From contig JAVHZZ010000008.1 in NCBI GenBank assembly GCA_036250195.1, forward strand, positions 4,511,934-4,575,933: a DNA stretch of 64,000 bases, in the 5' to 3' direction. The DNA comes from Mixophyes australis (Eukaryota; Chordata; Amphibia; Anura; Limnodynastidae). Shown piece after piece: positions 23,440 through 35,640 of the stretch (the stretch's first letter is position 1; the number at the start of each line of letters is the position of its first letter). A program made the translations under genes and the position numbers. The notes under the pieces were generated by a model. That model was given only the letters and a program-made list of their open reading frames with translations. It was not told the origin of the DNA and did not search any database.

Positions 23440-23787
23440 GCAGCATGGTGGCTCAGTGGTTAGCACTTCTGCCTCACAGCACTGGGGTCATGAGTTCAAT
23501 TCCCGACCATGGCCTTATCTGTGTGGAGTTTGTATGTTCTCCCCGTGTTTGCGTGGGTTTCCTCGGCGTGCTCCGGTTTCCTCCCACACTCCAAAAACAT
23601 ACTAGTAGGTTAATTGGCTGCTAACAAATTGACCCTAATCTCTCTGTCTGTGTGTGTGTGTGTGTATATGTTAGGGAATTTAGATTGTAAGCTCCAATGG
23701 GGCAGGGACTGATGTGAGCGAGTTCTCTGTACAGCGCTGCAGAATTAGTGGCGCTATATAAATAAATGGCGATGATGATGATGATGG
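23440..23787 (+). mobile_element. tRNA-like SINE, full-length reference copy
   Basis: A tRNA-type promoter is visible: A box TGGCTCAGTGG (23449-23459) and B box GTTCAATTCC (23494-23503), about 35 bases apart. The conserved body includes GTTTGTATGTTCTCCCCGTG, GTGCTCCGGTTTCCTCCCAC and AACATACTAGTAGGTTAATT. A (TG)n stretch follows, then GTAAGCTCCAATGGGGCAGG. The tail is GGCGCTATATAAATAAATG with (GATG)n. SINEs depend on a partner LINE for movement. The tail resembles the L2-like LINE end at 2809-2853. Confidence 0.92.
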
Positions 23788-24067
23788 CTTCTGGTAGCAT
23801 CATTTCCATCATGAGTTTGATTCCAACCAGGTCCATATTTGTATGGATTTGTATCTTCTGCCCGTGTTCGTGCCAGTTTCCTCCCTGTTTTTGGTTGCCT
23901 TCGACAGTCCAAAAAAATCTATTGTTAGGTTACTTGGCTTCTGAGAAAATGTATAAATACATGTGGCAGGGCATTAGATTGTAAGCTCCACTGGTGTAGT
24001 ACTGATGTGAAGGATTCCATATTCTCTGTACAGTGCTGTATTAGGATCGGCTCTATATAAATAAACC

Positions 24068-24100
<33 letters not shown>

Positions 24101-24104
24101 GTTA
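23788..24104 (+). mobile_element. tRNA-like SINE, strongly diverged copy
   Basis: It follows the previous SINE directly and has the same order of blocks in decayed form: ATGAGTTTGATTCCAACCAG, TTAGATTGTAAGCTCCACTG, CTCTGTACAGTGCTG and CTCTATATAAATAAACC. It ends in (AAT)n at 24069-24101. It is older than the neighbouring copy, judging by divergence. Confidence 0.75.
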
Positions 24105-24661
24105 TATGCAGCCACATTTCAGGGAAAGTTTGTTCCACGACTCTCACCACTAATAAACTTGTTCACAGCAATGAATGAAACTACAGATTTTTTAAACTAT
24201 ATAACCAGCTTTCCATTGTGTAAATAAAATGACAGTAAAACATTTCCGTCACCCCAACATTTTTCTTACTCTCCATAATCGTAGCACAGAACTACCCTCG
24301 TTCCCAAACCTTATCATGGACGCTCCCTGTCAGCAAATCAGAGAATGACAAAACTAATTAAAGACTGTACAGAATACACAATGATAACTATCACTTGTAG
24401 GATGTATGAACCGCCTCTGGCATGTCAATTTAAAATCAGCAATTTTATTTTATGGATTTCGCTCCACTTAAAATGATTAAGATATTGGCTTGTTTAACAT
24501 TAAAGGTTCAATAATTCCCTAAGTCTTTTACCTTTTCTGTGTTCTTATGCATGTATACTGTTTCATAACAATATTTCCAAACAGATAATTAACTTGAAAT
24601 TAGCAAAAAAGCATTGTCTGTATTATGTGTTTACAACTTCTGTGGTTCACCTGTGGACACA

Positions 24662-24950
24662 ACACAGCGCTGGGGTCATGACTTCAATTCCCGACCATGG
24701 CCTTATCTGTGTGGAGTTTGTATGTTCTCCCCGTGTTTGCGTGGGTTTCCTCCGGGTGCTCCGGTTTCCTCCCACACTCCAAAAACATACTGGTAGGTTA
24801 ATAAGATGCTATCAAATTGACCTTAATATATCTCTCTCTGCGTATGTTAAGGAATTTAGACTGTAAGCTCCAATGGGGCAGGGACTGATGTGAGTTCTCT
24901 GTACAGCGCTGCGGAATCAGTGGTGCTATATAAATAGCTGATGATGATGA
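24662..24950 (+). mobile_element. tRNA-like SINE, 5' truncated
   Basis: The head starts inside the tRNA-like region (CACAGCGCTGGGGTCATG), so the A box is missing. The rest is close to the 23440 copy, ending GGTGCTATATAAATAGCTG and (ATG)n. Truncation at the 5' end is what incomplete reverse transcription gives. Confidence 0.88.
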
Positions 24951-26949
24951 TCTGCAGATTCGCCAATAAGCTTTACGGACTGACTATGTTAAGTGGCCAT
25001 TAAACAGACAGAAAATCAGAGGAGGAAAATGTGTAACACTTACAAGGTGCCTCTTTTTACATAACATAGATTATATATGTTTGCAATCTGTGTTTTTATC
25101 CTTTAACAGATGATTTAAAAGAGTGACCAACATTTACACATGGGAGCGGCAGCCGTTTTGTGAGCTAAACTATAATGAGAATGCAGCTCATCAATTCACT
25201 GCAAACCAATGAATATTGTTTGTCGCTGTGATATCACCGATTCCAGGTGATGTAATGGTCTGTGTTCCATGAATATTGACTTCCTCCACTGTGTGTAGAG
25301 GACAGGTGCACTGTATGTATGTAGAGGTTACTAGTAAGATTTTACATTTGATGCATTTTTCAACTGATACATTACAAAGAAAACAAATCTCTCTACATGT
25401 ATAGTATTTAAACATTATTTTGCTTTACTTTCCTTAATGAATCGGCCCAAGGTAATTACACAGTTTACCAGGGTCATTTTCCCCTTGGTGTTGTATGTGG
25501 AGAGTAAGGACTATCAAGCTGTCTGCGTTTGGAGAATACCCATCACCCCTTGCAACAAACTGACCACTGAAGTGGACTCCAGCTCAGACCGACGGCCAAG
25601 TACTAACTTCTCCTCCTTTAGTAATGAACTATCTGGGACTTGCTGTTCTGCAACTAGTCTCCGATTGCACATTATATGAAATAAATACAGCTTTTTTGCA
25701 TTCACATATATTTCATCACGCTGCCATCTGTAGCGGATATTAGGTTCTGGTACCTGTGGTCCTACTACTCGACTGAACATCAAATGAGTTAACCTCAGTT
25801 TTCCCGAGGAATTAATTAAGAATATTTTGCTATTTTAAGTACTTATAAGACTTTCCAGAAGCCAATAGGAGTGATACATATACACACACATTTAGAACAT
25901 TTTAATTGGTTATTGTTCGAAACGAAATTTGTGTTTTTCTTTATTTGTTGAGAAGAGGTCATTTAATATAATTAATATCATTGAACCTCAAGGATTACAG
26001 GCTTTTTTTATCTGTGCCTTGTATGATAAATGTTAATTGCTTTTTTTAAATAAATGTTATATGTTATGCTTATACCAGGAAAAAATGTTGCAATATAAAT
26101 AGTTTATCGTAGATCGGTGATACGTTTCCTTTGAGAAGTTACAATGTTGCAAAACAAAACTAGCTCTCAAGCCAAATAACACAAATAATAACAAGGCAAT
26201 CAGAGAATTTGTTTACACACGTATGTACAACGTCCACAGTACAAGGGCTGTTGGACACGGGAGACCATTTCCCACGTATGCTGGGCACATACAACATGGA
26301 TGTACTCCTCAATACAGCAGAAGTAATACATTGGGGATTATAGCATACTACAAGGTAGCATTAGGCAATTCTTAACAGCTTGCATCAGAGACACTGTACA
26401 TGGAAGTTATTAAACAAGACCGGCATCCTAGCAATGAGCCACCCCCAGAATAAGACTAAAATAAATCCTGAATAGAGAGTTTTCTTTCATTATAAATGAC
26501 TGGCTGGATTCTACTGGTCAGATTTTGTTATTTGTATATAAATCTTATATCTATCCTTGTATTGCTGAAAGAGTTCCAAAGGTGTACAATGAAAATATTT
26601 CCTGTGTTCTCTAATCAAATAGTCAGTAGTCTGGTATGAAGATCCTAGCAGGCTAATCCTCCCATATTACTACCTAAGGCCCCTTCTCTACTGGCACCAA
26701 GACACCCTGCACACAGGGAAGGTAGCCATTCTGTAGGATCAACCAATATTCAGCGTGTATCAATTCACTAGGAACTATTGAACTCATGGAGGTTTGAGGC
26801 ACACAGTGCCTCATTAAATCCTAACAAATAGATAGACTTTGTTCTCATGAATATAGGATGAGCCCAAAAGAGAGCCGCCTCCACTGAGAATAGGTAACAG
26901 TTACACTTAAAACAATTTTAATATCAGCAGAGTATTTGTAACAAATACA
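24951..26949. other. No gene recognised
   Basis: AT-rich unique sequence. No coding domain, RNA gene or complete repeat seen. Confidence 0.45.
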
Positions 26950-27472
26950 ACTACTCCTTTGTAACTCATGTCCTCTCCAATCAGGCTTTCCACCTCCCTC
27001 CAAGGATTAAATTGTGTTCATCAAATTCTACCAGCTCCTCTCCTAACCCTCCTCACTGTCCTATTCCCTCTGCTTATCTACCTCTCCCCTGAGACTGTAA
27101 GCTCACATGAGCAGGCCCCTCTTCCTCTTACGATCTAAGCCACCAGCTCACCTGTGTCTTCCCTTCGATCCTCTACTAGTGGCTCTGATCCTGCTTGCTG
27201 CGCCAACACTACTGGGTACAGGTTCAGATTATGATCATTTTGCTCCCTTATCTCTAGTCACTGTAAGGAATTATTCCCCACCGAACACTTCACTTCCTGC
27301 TGGTTTTAGTCATTTGTGTGCTATGTATTCTTATGTTTTTGCCTATTTTGCTGTGGACTGTTTTTGCCTTTATTGTAATGCCTCGTTTTTGCCTTGTACT
27401 GTGTTATTATATCCCTTATGTATGGCGCTTGCGGAACCGTTGTGACGCTTACAAATAAACAATAATACTAGT
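26950..27472 (+). repeat. LINE 3' end (untranslated tail)
   Basis: CTGTAAGCTCACATGAGCAG, a pyrimidine-rich middle and the end GCGCTTGCGGAACCGTTGTG, then ACGCTTACAAATAAACAATA. It is built like the L2-type tail at 2700-2855, but with TACAAATAAA instead of TATAAATAAA, so a related but different LINE subfamily. The 112-residue frame inside it is not a recognised protein. Confidence 0.6.
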
Positions 27473-27969
27473 AACAAATCTTTCTGTAACATGTACATAG
27501 CAATTGACCATAACGTAATTGCTCACTGGGCTATAGATCATCCAGCGCATGCTAGTTTCTTACGTGCAGCCAGGTTCTGGGTCTTTATGAATAAATATCA
27601 CACAGGAGACAAGCAAAAACTGATTTTTTTTCATCTTTGCTACAACACGCTTGGCAAATCCTAATCTATGGCCTATCGAATAGTAAAGGCTTAATCTAAT
27701 TACATGTGGTTGGCTAGTTCGGGTCATCATCATCATCCGCTAATTACACCTGCGCCTGACCACACAAAAATAAAATAACTTCTTCAGCCGTACGCAATTA
27801 CTGGAACGCACCCTTATTATACCTTGTCTACGTTAGAGCAATCCTTCGCTCACCCGTAAACCTCTTTAAGAGGAGGGGGTCAAAAAAAGTGCAAAAAAGT
27901 CGCAGGTCTAATACGCTACACAAACGGGTGAACGTCTCACTCTGAATATGTGTAGAAACCCCACGAGAA
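27473..27969. other. No gene recognised
   Basis: Unique sequence. No coding or repeat signal that I can name. Confidence 0.45.
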
Positions 27970-28168
27970 GGGGGGAATTCAATTCCCCTGAATTAGCGCG
28001 GCGTTAAAACTACTACCGCTATTACGGTAGTTTTAACCCGGCTTTCTGCTCAAAAAAACGGCTTTGAAACTACCGTAATAACAGTAATTAAGCGCATTAT
28101 TACCGTAATAATGGTAATACGCAGGCCGCGTTACTTTTACCCTTAACGCAGCCAATTGAGTTCCCCCC
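27970..28168. mobile_element. MITE, 199 bp, with 3-bp duplication GAA
   Basis: Ends GGGGGGAATTCAATT and AATTGAGTTCCCCCC form inverted repeats. GAA flanks both sides (27967-27969 and 28169-28171), as expected for a 3-bp-duplicating superfamily such as PIF/Harbinger. The interior has two hairpins, one centred near 28020 (TTAAAACTAC / GTAGTTTTAA) and a second made of TACCGTAATAA repeats (28068-28118). No coding capacity. Confidence 0.8.
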
Positions 28169-29946
28169 GAAGAGAAAGCTTTTCTTATGACCACTTAGTA
28201 TTTGTGACAATGTAACACCTCCTGTTTAAAAAAAACTCACAGCACTGCCCGAACAATACTTTACAATGTATACTTGAGATACACAGCAGCGAATAACTCT
28301 TCTCCTCCAGTCTCCTTGAAAATAAAACAAGTAACATTTTAACAAAAAATGAAACAAATCCAATAAAACGTTCGCTTGTTGGAAACATCAATCTCCAAAG
28401 CCAAATCTGTCTTTTCTATTGAGCTATCAATCCGATCATCCCGTCTTTTTTATCTGGAAATAACACTTTGCCGTGTTAAGTTTCTGACAAGCGTTAGTTA
28501 AATTTCTGCAATGGGCGTCGCAGTTTTTCCCAGATCTTAGAGGCAGCAGAAATAGAAGTTACGGTGATATTTGATCATGTTCACATTTCCCCCTCATCAA
28601 CATTCAGATTTTTCTTTTCCAATCTTGTGTCAAAATTGAAGTCGGGATTGAATAGAGTGAATTCGCAGGCGTTAATGCACTGCTATGTAACCCAGTATGA
28701 GAACACAAAAAGCCTCTGACAAGCAGAATAGCAATTGTTCATTTAGTTCTTGCTAATCCTGGAGGAATGTCATATGCTTTGCATAAAATCTGCTTTTCAT
28801 AACCTGCATTACAACCTTCCACTGGCTGCGTGGGAGATGCAGATAGAGTGTATGTAGTCTCTGCATTTCAAAGAGACCCCACTAAATGTTCTCCAAATTA
28901 CCCGTATTCTTGTGATTTAATAGTGGTTGAAAGTAAAAAGACTTCCTTGCAATATTTGCATTGTTCTGAAAGGGAAACGGTTTACCCCTTGTGCAGGGTA
29001 CTTGTCAGGGAGCATCCTACAGCCCGATGTACAGAAAGGGGGTGTTTTATTATCTGTAATTTGCTTTCCCATTATCCAGTGCTGTAATTACACAGGGGGA
29101 GGTCCACTAAGGAATAAATGTGACTAATCTGCGGCATCTTTCTGCTCTTCATAAGAGACACTCATGTCACAGCTAGGAGTTTATAACGCAGTAATGGGAA
29201 TTTATTATACCGCACGGCGATTTGCTTTATCAGTGAGTAAAGGGGACACATCCGTCAAATGCAGATGAAGAACTGTCGCTATTACCTCTGATGCACCGTT
29301 CAGATGCACTGGAAAGTAAATTGGGGGATCCGTTCTCCTGGGTGATGAGGCAATTGGGATTTCTATACATGAGAACAGAGTTAAGATCACGTATAGTCCT
29401 GTCCTAGGAAGGAGAGGTGACCCTCTGACCTTGGTCCTCTGGGTTGGAATGTTTTTATAATATAGAGGCCATAATCACTCGCTACTAATTTACTTATTCA
29501 CCTTCTTGTAGTCACCCGCAGCTGTGATTTTAGTTTTGTTTTTCTCACCGATGAAAGGGATCCAATGGCCCTTATGGGCTCCGGATCCCTGAGACCTAGG
29601 GATTTTGGACCCTGGATGAATCTTTGGAGGATCCCAGGGTAAAGGCCCTCCCTTAGCCATGCGGTTAAGGGGGACTGTGAAGACCCTTGCTCCTAAGGAG
29701 CTGTATGGCTCTGGGGGTTGAGAACAAAGGGGCCCTTCCTCTTTTGAGGCGATCCTGTTTTTTTTTCACTCTATTGTTCTACAGCGGAGGCAGCCATTTC
29801 TCTTTCTGCTACAAAAAGGTTTCCAGGTATTGTCAGTCACGCCTACAGCGCAGTTAGCTGTTAGTGATTGAACCAGTAAACTATTTACACTATGGAGCAT
29901 TTTAGTTGTGAACCTATTTGTTAAAACATGTCGGGTAGTTGTATGG
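28169..29946. other. No gene recognised
   Basis: Mostly unique. The part 28480-28830 is free of recognisable repeats and could be conserved non-coding DNA, but I cannot test that. No coding domain found. Confidence 0.4.
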
Positions 29947-30090
29947 AACCTTCTATAATGGAAAAGTGGAAGTGTTGCCCATAGCAACCAGATTCTAGCT
30001 GTCATTAAATAGAATGTACTGGACACACGACAGTTAGAATCTGATTGGTTGCTATGGGCAACACCTTTACGGTTCCTTTTTAGAAGGTTT
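29947..30090. mobile_element. MITE, related to the 3754 family
   Basis: AACCTTCTATAATGGAAAAG at the left pairs with CTTTTTAGAAGGTTT at the right. The inner arms GTGTTGCCCATAGCAACC and TCTGATTGGTTGCTATGGGC match the core of the element at 3754-3928. The outer termini differ from that copy, so it is a subfamily or a terminally decayed copy. Confidence 0.7.
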
Positions 30091-31639
30091 CAAACATCCA
30101 ACTGGTGATGTTTTCTATTTGGGGAATGAGGACCCCATTTTGGCTGCCTGTTAAGCGGTAAAATATATGATTTAAGTCAGTATCGAACACGAAAAGCTTT
30201 CTCTGCTAACTACATAAAGTATATGGACACGATTTCAATAGTAGTTAAAAAATAAATTAAAACACTCATCAGTAGATAGTGTATCGGGCCCAGTGATTCA
30301 GTAAGTTATCCCGGTACTGCTCCGAGCCAGAAGCAGAGGGAAATGCGGCAGTAAAATTAATGTTTGCACCTTTTTTTTTATGGTGACCCAATGCAAATTG
30401 CTGGGAATTTCAGAATCCTCCCATCATTGTAACCACAACTCAGACACATCTCTCATTTATGAAGTGTGTCCGCTTGTATTCTACTCTCATTCTTATTTTG
30501 TTAATTACAATAATATACTTTCAGTGCAGATCACAAGTAGGACTCCAATAAGCAAAAACAAACATGTGAAGTGTTTGGGTCCTAAAATAACGAGCCAATT
30601 AAATCAGTTATACAAATATATTCCCATTAGTCCTGTAAATTCAAGTTTAGTCTGAGAAAATAATCAATGTAAGATATAAGGATTTCCTATAGTCGTCCTA
30701 GAAAAACAGGACACAAGGAGCCATAATTCCAACCTTCGTGTTTCATGTTTTAAAGGTTGTATTTAAGTGTACAATTTGCACTTATCCATACCAACCAACC
30801 AGACACATGCTTTCATTATTTAACATGCACAGATGAAGAGGCAGATAAAAGCTCATTGCTGATTGGTTGCGTCCAGATTTTGCCCTTAAGCTCCATGTTA
30901 ACAAATGAGCACTCTTTTCTTTCTACTATTGGGGTGAGAAACTCTAACACCCAGCAGGAGTCCCTGATTTACCTGCCACACGGTGTAATATTTTCTTGGG
31001 GTGATCAGTGCTACAGTAACTAATTTGTACGTAGATGAAGAGAGTCAAGGAATGATTCTTACTTAATCCCGTCCATTCTCTATAATCCTACTTTGTTGAT
31101 TGTTAGCCCCATGGGACGCTCACCGTTCGATCTATTAACGGGGTGCCGATGCTCACAGAGAGCCGCCACATGTGCCGATCACCTTCACCACTGCTTGGTT
31201 CTCCATGTACCCGGGGACATCTGAGCCAGCAGCTGTAAGAATTCCATTTAAACCGCTCCGTCTCCGGCTACAGAGGGTTAATCAGCACTGACTTTGATGG
31301 GACAGAGGTGTCAGCTCTATGTGAGCACTAATAACCTGCTAAATAGAGAGAGTGGGACCCCACCAAAGTACTATTATTGGGAGTTAGTTCTTCTGAAAAT
31401 AGGCAATAATAAAACTTTAAACATGTCGCCTTAAGATATGTTTATAGCGTAAAGTTTGTCATGAACGACATGTAACTTTAATTACAAGCATCCCTTGAAA
31501 AGAACAAAAGTAGGAACTGAACATCCTAGAGATGCCTAATGGATCATGCACCATATTAAATGTAGAAAATTGTAGAAAAGAGTAACCCACTTTAAAAATC
31601 TCCCCCGGAGGGTAGGTCAAGTGGGAAGTTCGGGAGGGG
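30091..31639. other. No gene recognised
   Basis: Unique AT-rich sequence. Open frames at 30380-31023 have no domain. Confidence 0.45.
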
Positions 31640-31830
31640 GGCGAGGTGTTTCACGTTATATATTTGCCCCGGCCCTTGTGAAGAAATGCCACTAATCGCA
31701 ACACTGAGGAATAGGTTCCGCCCACTTCACTACCAAGTGAACGGGATTTGGGAGAAAGGTTTGCTCTCCTGGGGGGTCCGCGGGAACTACCCAAAATTGG
31801 GGAGTCTCCCCGACATTCCAGGAGAGTAGG
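31640..31830 (-). repeat. Dispersed repeat fragment (GGGAGTCTCCCGGA type)
   Basis: Contains TTCACTACCAAGTGAACGGG and GGGGAGTCTCCCCGACATTC, then CAGGAGAGTAGG. The minus strand resembles the element at 57009-57300 (CTCCCGGAC-TCCGGGAGAGCAGG). Only part is present and the ends are not defined. Confidence 0.45.
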
Positions 31831-31919
31831 CCAGTATAGAGGAACAACAAAAACAGGAGTTTGTCTTCTACGTAATGTTTTTACATAATTGTCTGAAGTC
31901 ATGTGGAGATAGAAACCTA

Positions 31920-32565
31920 GGGGCATATTTAAGAAAGCACGATAGTGCTCTTACCGGCAAAATAAGGTGCCTCCGTGTCCTCTGCATATTTATTAAAGGT
32001 GCATCGCAGCAGATATCGTGGATATCTGCTGCTTTGCACTCCTCTTCGTTTCTGGGAGCAGTCGCAATTCAACAGTATTGGTGACTGTTTCCAGCCGCAA
32101 ACTAACAAGTTCCGATTTATTTTTTTTTCGAAAACTTGTCTTGATAATGTACTCTAGCTGAAGCTGGTGTACATTATCATAATTGAAAAATCTCAGTACT
32201 GTCAGCTCTGCTCTGGAGAGCAGAGCTGGACAGCGCATGTGTGGAGGGAACACATGATCCCTCCCCGTCACTCACCGCTCGCTCTCTGCAACTACAGTTG
32301 CAGAGATAGAGCGAGATGTTTGTGCGCATGAACTGGACATGCGCAATTGCTGAAAGAAGAGGAATAAAGAGGACCAGGAGGTGATCCAGGGACATCGCGT
32401 TCCGAAGAGGGGGGTAAGTATGATTTTTTTTATCACAGAAACAGCAGTTTTTTCGGAACTGCTGTTTCTGTGCAGGGCTGTACATAAATGTGAGAAATAG
32501 TTCAACCCTTATCATTGCGATAAGGATTAAAAACTATTTTTCACTTTATTTGATAAATGTGCCCC
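31920..32565 (+). mobile_element. Multi-hairpin non-autonomous element, copy 2
   Basis: Termini GGGGCATATTTAAGAAAG and ATAAATGTGCCCC. The same hairpin order as copy 1 is present: a GCAGCAGATATC/GATATCTGCTGC stem (about 32005-32036), the CAGCTCTGCTC/GAGCAGAGCTG stem (about 32202-32229), the AACAGCAGTT/AACTGCTGTT stem (about 32439-32466) and the ATCCTTATCG-type stem near the right end. Hairpin 8 has lost part of its left arm. The flanks are CTA and CAA, a 2-of-3 match only. Confidence 0.8.
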
Positions 32566-34478
32566 CAAATATGTTAAAAGTAACAACTCCCCACATTTCG
32601 CTGTTAATTGTCAGCCGTTAAGAACAAGACTTAACGCTAACAAAGGAGAAAGCCTGCGGCCTAATAACCATGTATCGGATATCAGAAACGACGGAGGATT
32701 TTACAGCTACAGGTCTCTGCCAGCAGAGCAGCTGGACACTGCCCGGATAAACACCAAAATAAACGACTTGAGTTGAAGAGAGTGATTTGATCAGATTATA
32801 GTTTGATTATACAAGTATTTTTATCCAGGAAAAGACAGCACATCAAAGTGCTTTACAAAGGGTAAAAGGTTTAAATATTGGTTTAAACTGAGTAAAGGTC
32901 AATCTCATGTGGCACACAGCCTGGGAAACATTGGAAAACAGCCCAAATACTCTGCAGCATTTACTGTCAGTGTTCTGGAGTCGACAGGTGCCCCAAAAAC
33001 TCAACATCTTAATGATTCTCTAACACTGAAAGATTCTGGTTGTATCATTAGCCCTGTGCAATAAAATGCAAATAAAGTTTAAAGTGGAACTATATCCAAA
33101 AATGAAAAGCATGTTTTATTTATTAAATCCATGGCAGTGACATGAGTGGGATAAAGCTTCCCAGAAATATGTCAGAATACAGCAAGCAAACGCAGAATGA
33201 CTTCATGAAGGTCATGTCCAACTTTGCAGACAAATTATTTTTTTACCCATAACTAAATGTAAAACACTCATTGGATATATGATGATGACTGACAGGATGG
33301 ACAGCCTATGCCACCCTGTCTGTTGTTGCTGGGAACCGGCTGGGCTTACTTTGCCACCGTTCCCTTTCGTTATCCCAAATACGCCCTCTAAACACAGAGG
33401 GGCTTACAATGCTGCCACCACTGAGCTCCTTCTATGGCACTCAGAACCATGTTCCTTCTGGGTCACTGACGCTGCTAGTGTACCTCGTTGCTGGTGTACC
33501 TGGGCTGGTAACTACAGACCTCTTCCTATAGATCAGGGTTGCTGTGAATGGATCCCCCCCTGGCCTATCACATTGGCCAGAGCTGCTGGGTAGCAGGCAG
33601 AGCGGTGGTACCGGAAACGCTTGGGTCCCAACCTCAGAGACAGCCGGAGAACGGATTAGATTTAGGGTCTAATCTGTAGATCACAGGAATACAGTAATAT
33701 TGAAGATGTTTCCAAGCAGGTCTTTGAAGCAAGATGTTTATTTGCTCTCACTGGTTAAAGGTCCCAGTGATCAGGTCAGCTCATATCAGAAGAACACTTT
33801 TCACATACAGCTAGTGCCTTTTATACATTTCAGACATGGCTATTTTTAGCATCAGGATATACTCTATTTACACAAACATGGATTTACATGCGCTTGTAAA
33901 TTCACTCTGGACAAAGGCCACACAGCAATGACCCCCTGCTGGGCCTTTGGCCAGAGCAGGCATGACACTTCATCGCAAAACTTCGTTCGCACTTCCTGCT
34001 ATCAGACTCCCTTCCACATATACCTAATTGGAGGTTTCCACTAGCAACCTTACAATCCTAAACAATGACACTTCCATACTAAATACATCCCAATACCTCC
34101 ATCCACAAAGGCCTATTGTATCAGATATATGCATCAGAAAAAAGGCATATCCTTTAGTAAGGTGAAAACAGGAAAAAACAGTTTCTACCCTGGTCTCAGA
34201 AATAACGATTTCCTATTTCAGTATACAATACAAAAAATAAGTGCATATGCAATTATATAAATATGCGCCCTGCGCTATTTCCCTTAAATAAATTAATATC
34301 AAAAGTTATTTAATAGTGATCCAGTCACAATGATGATTTTTGAATTAAACTCCCTACCTACAGTTGTGGCTAGATGCCCTCTCTGGTAGAATGTATATAC
34401 CATTATCTGAAACAGGCAGAAAGCCTACTCTGTTTCTGGTTTGGGGGCGTGCACTGTTGAGTGTCCTACAAAATATTT
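32566..34478. other. No gene recognised
   Basis: 32566-33270 is unique. 33279-34050 is GC-richer than its surroundings and has the look of an old interspersed repeat, but I could not find terminal repeats or a coding relic. The 104-residue frame at 33279-33593 has no domain. CCCTGCTGGGCCTTTGGCCA near 33930 is a local inverted repeat. Confidence 0.4.
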
Positions 34479-34525
34479 CATCATCTATTTATATAGCGCC
34501 AGCAGATTCTGTAGTGCTTTATATA
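34479..34525 (-). repeat. LINE/SINE 3' tail fragment
   Basis: On the minus strand: AAAGCACTACAGAATCTGCT, then GGCGCTATATAAATAGATGA. It matches the shared LINE/SINE tail. The body is not recognisable. Confidence 0.65.
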
Positions 34526-34676
34526 AGAAGCCCCTTTGTAGATATAACACATAGTAATAAAATATAAGGTTACATATGTAACCATGGGAAAACTGCAGAG
34601 AGAGACACAGCCATGGAGTGTAACACCAGTATGAAGAGGCTGAATGCAATGAGCAGGCCTGCCAATCCCTTAGAAA

Positions 34677-34830
34677 GAGCTGCCAGTCTTACAGAGAAAG
34701 CTGTCAGTCTAACAGTGAGAGCTGCAGAATCAGAGGGAACTGCCTGTGTCGGGGCGAGAGCTGACATTTTCAAAGGGGAGTCTGCCAGTGCCAGAGAGAA
34801 AACTGCTAGTCAAAGAACAAGCTGTAAGAA
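34677..34830. repeat. Degenerate AGCTG-CAGT tandem-like region
   Basis: About six loosely repeated units of 21-25 bases, each with RAGCTG followed by TCAGTCT-ACAG or similar. It is too diverged for a firm unit length. It accounts for the 81-residue plus frame here, which looks repetitive but matches no protein I know. Confidence 0.35.
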
Positions 34831-34887
34831 GTTCAGAGTGAGTCCATATCTGGTCTAGAGGTCCAGGTGGTGTCCAAATCCAGTCCA

Positions 34888-35027
34888 GGGGTATATTTAC
34901 TAGACGGTGGGTTTGAAAGAGTGGAGATGTTGCCTATAGCAACCAGATTCTAGTTATTTATTTAATACATTCTACAAAATGACAGCTAGAATCTTTTTCA
35001 AACCCCACAGTTTAGTAAATATATCCC
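34888..35027. mobile_element. MITE, third copy of the GGGGTATATTTACT family
   Basis: Left end GGGGTATATTTACTAGAC and right end CAGTTTAGTAAATATATCCC are inverted repeats. The core has GTGGAGATGTTGCCTATAGC. The right arm has lost the TGATTGGTTGCTATAGGC block, so this copy carries a deletion relative to 3754-3928. Confidence 0.75.
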
Positions 35028-35640
35028 AAAGTCACAAGGACGGGCGATATCTACATAACTAACAATGTAACTGATACCAACATAAGAGCCGATACATACT
35101 TATTGATCTTTGTTTTATAACGACTCCAACTTTCCAATATTTTTTTTTATTAAACTTCATCAATAAACCAGTAATACTAAATGTTTCTAAACAATAAGAA
35201 ACATGGAAGCAATGCTGTATGTTTTCAATAACGTATATATATATTTTCTTGCATTCACTGTACAATGAATCTAGAGAATAAAATAATCACACAGAGACTT
35301 GCGCTCATTCACATGCAGAGATGCAGACGTCACGCTGCAGATTATAATCCAATTAGATGATTGTCTATATGTTGATAATGCAGTTTATGTCAGTTCTGCC
35401 TCCTCCATACCTGCAGAGGAGATTAATTATGTATTGAAGAATGAAGACTGCGTAGTCCTCACTCACTAGGAGGAAGTTAAACACAGCTCTACATGATCCT
35501 GTACAGAAGAGGATTAATCATAGCTGTGCGGCTGTCTATCTGGTGAGGGGCTAATCACTTATATCATATTCGTAGTGTGACAGTGGTAGAAGCAGGTTCA
35601 TCTGTACTTTGCTTGGTAATTCTGTGAAATGGAAGGCTTA
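35028..35640. other. No gene recognised; possibly regulatory
   Basis: Apparently unique. 35280-35450 contains GATTATAATCCAATTAGATG and GAGATTAATTATG, clustered homeodomain-type TAAT words in repeat-free DNA. Conservation cannot be judged from one sequence. Confidence 0.35.

Noticed and set aside
23449..23503. tRNA gene (A and B boxes present)
   Set aside because: The boxes belong to the head of a SINE. No acceptor stem or anticodon arm of a real tRNA is formed.
33279..34050. Possible solo LTR or retroelement
   Set aside because: The composition suggests an interspersed repeat, but I found no TG...CA ends, target duplication, primer-binding site or coding relic.
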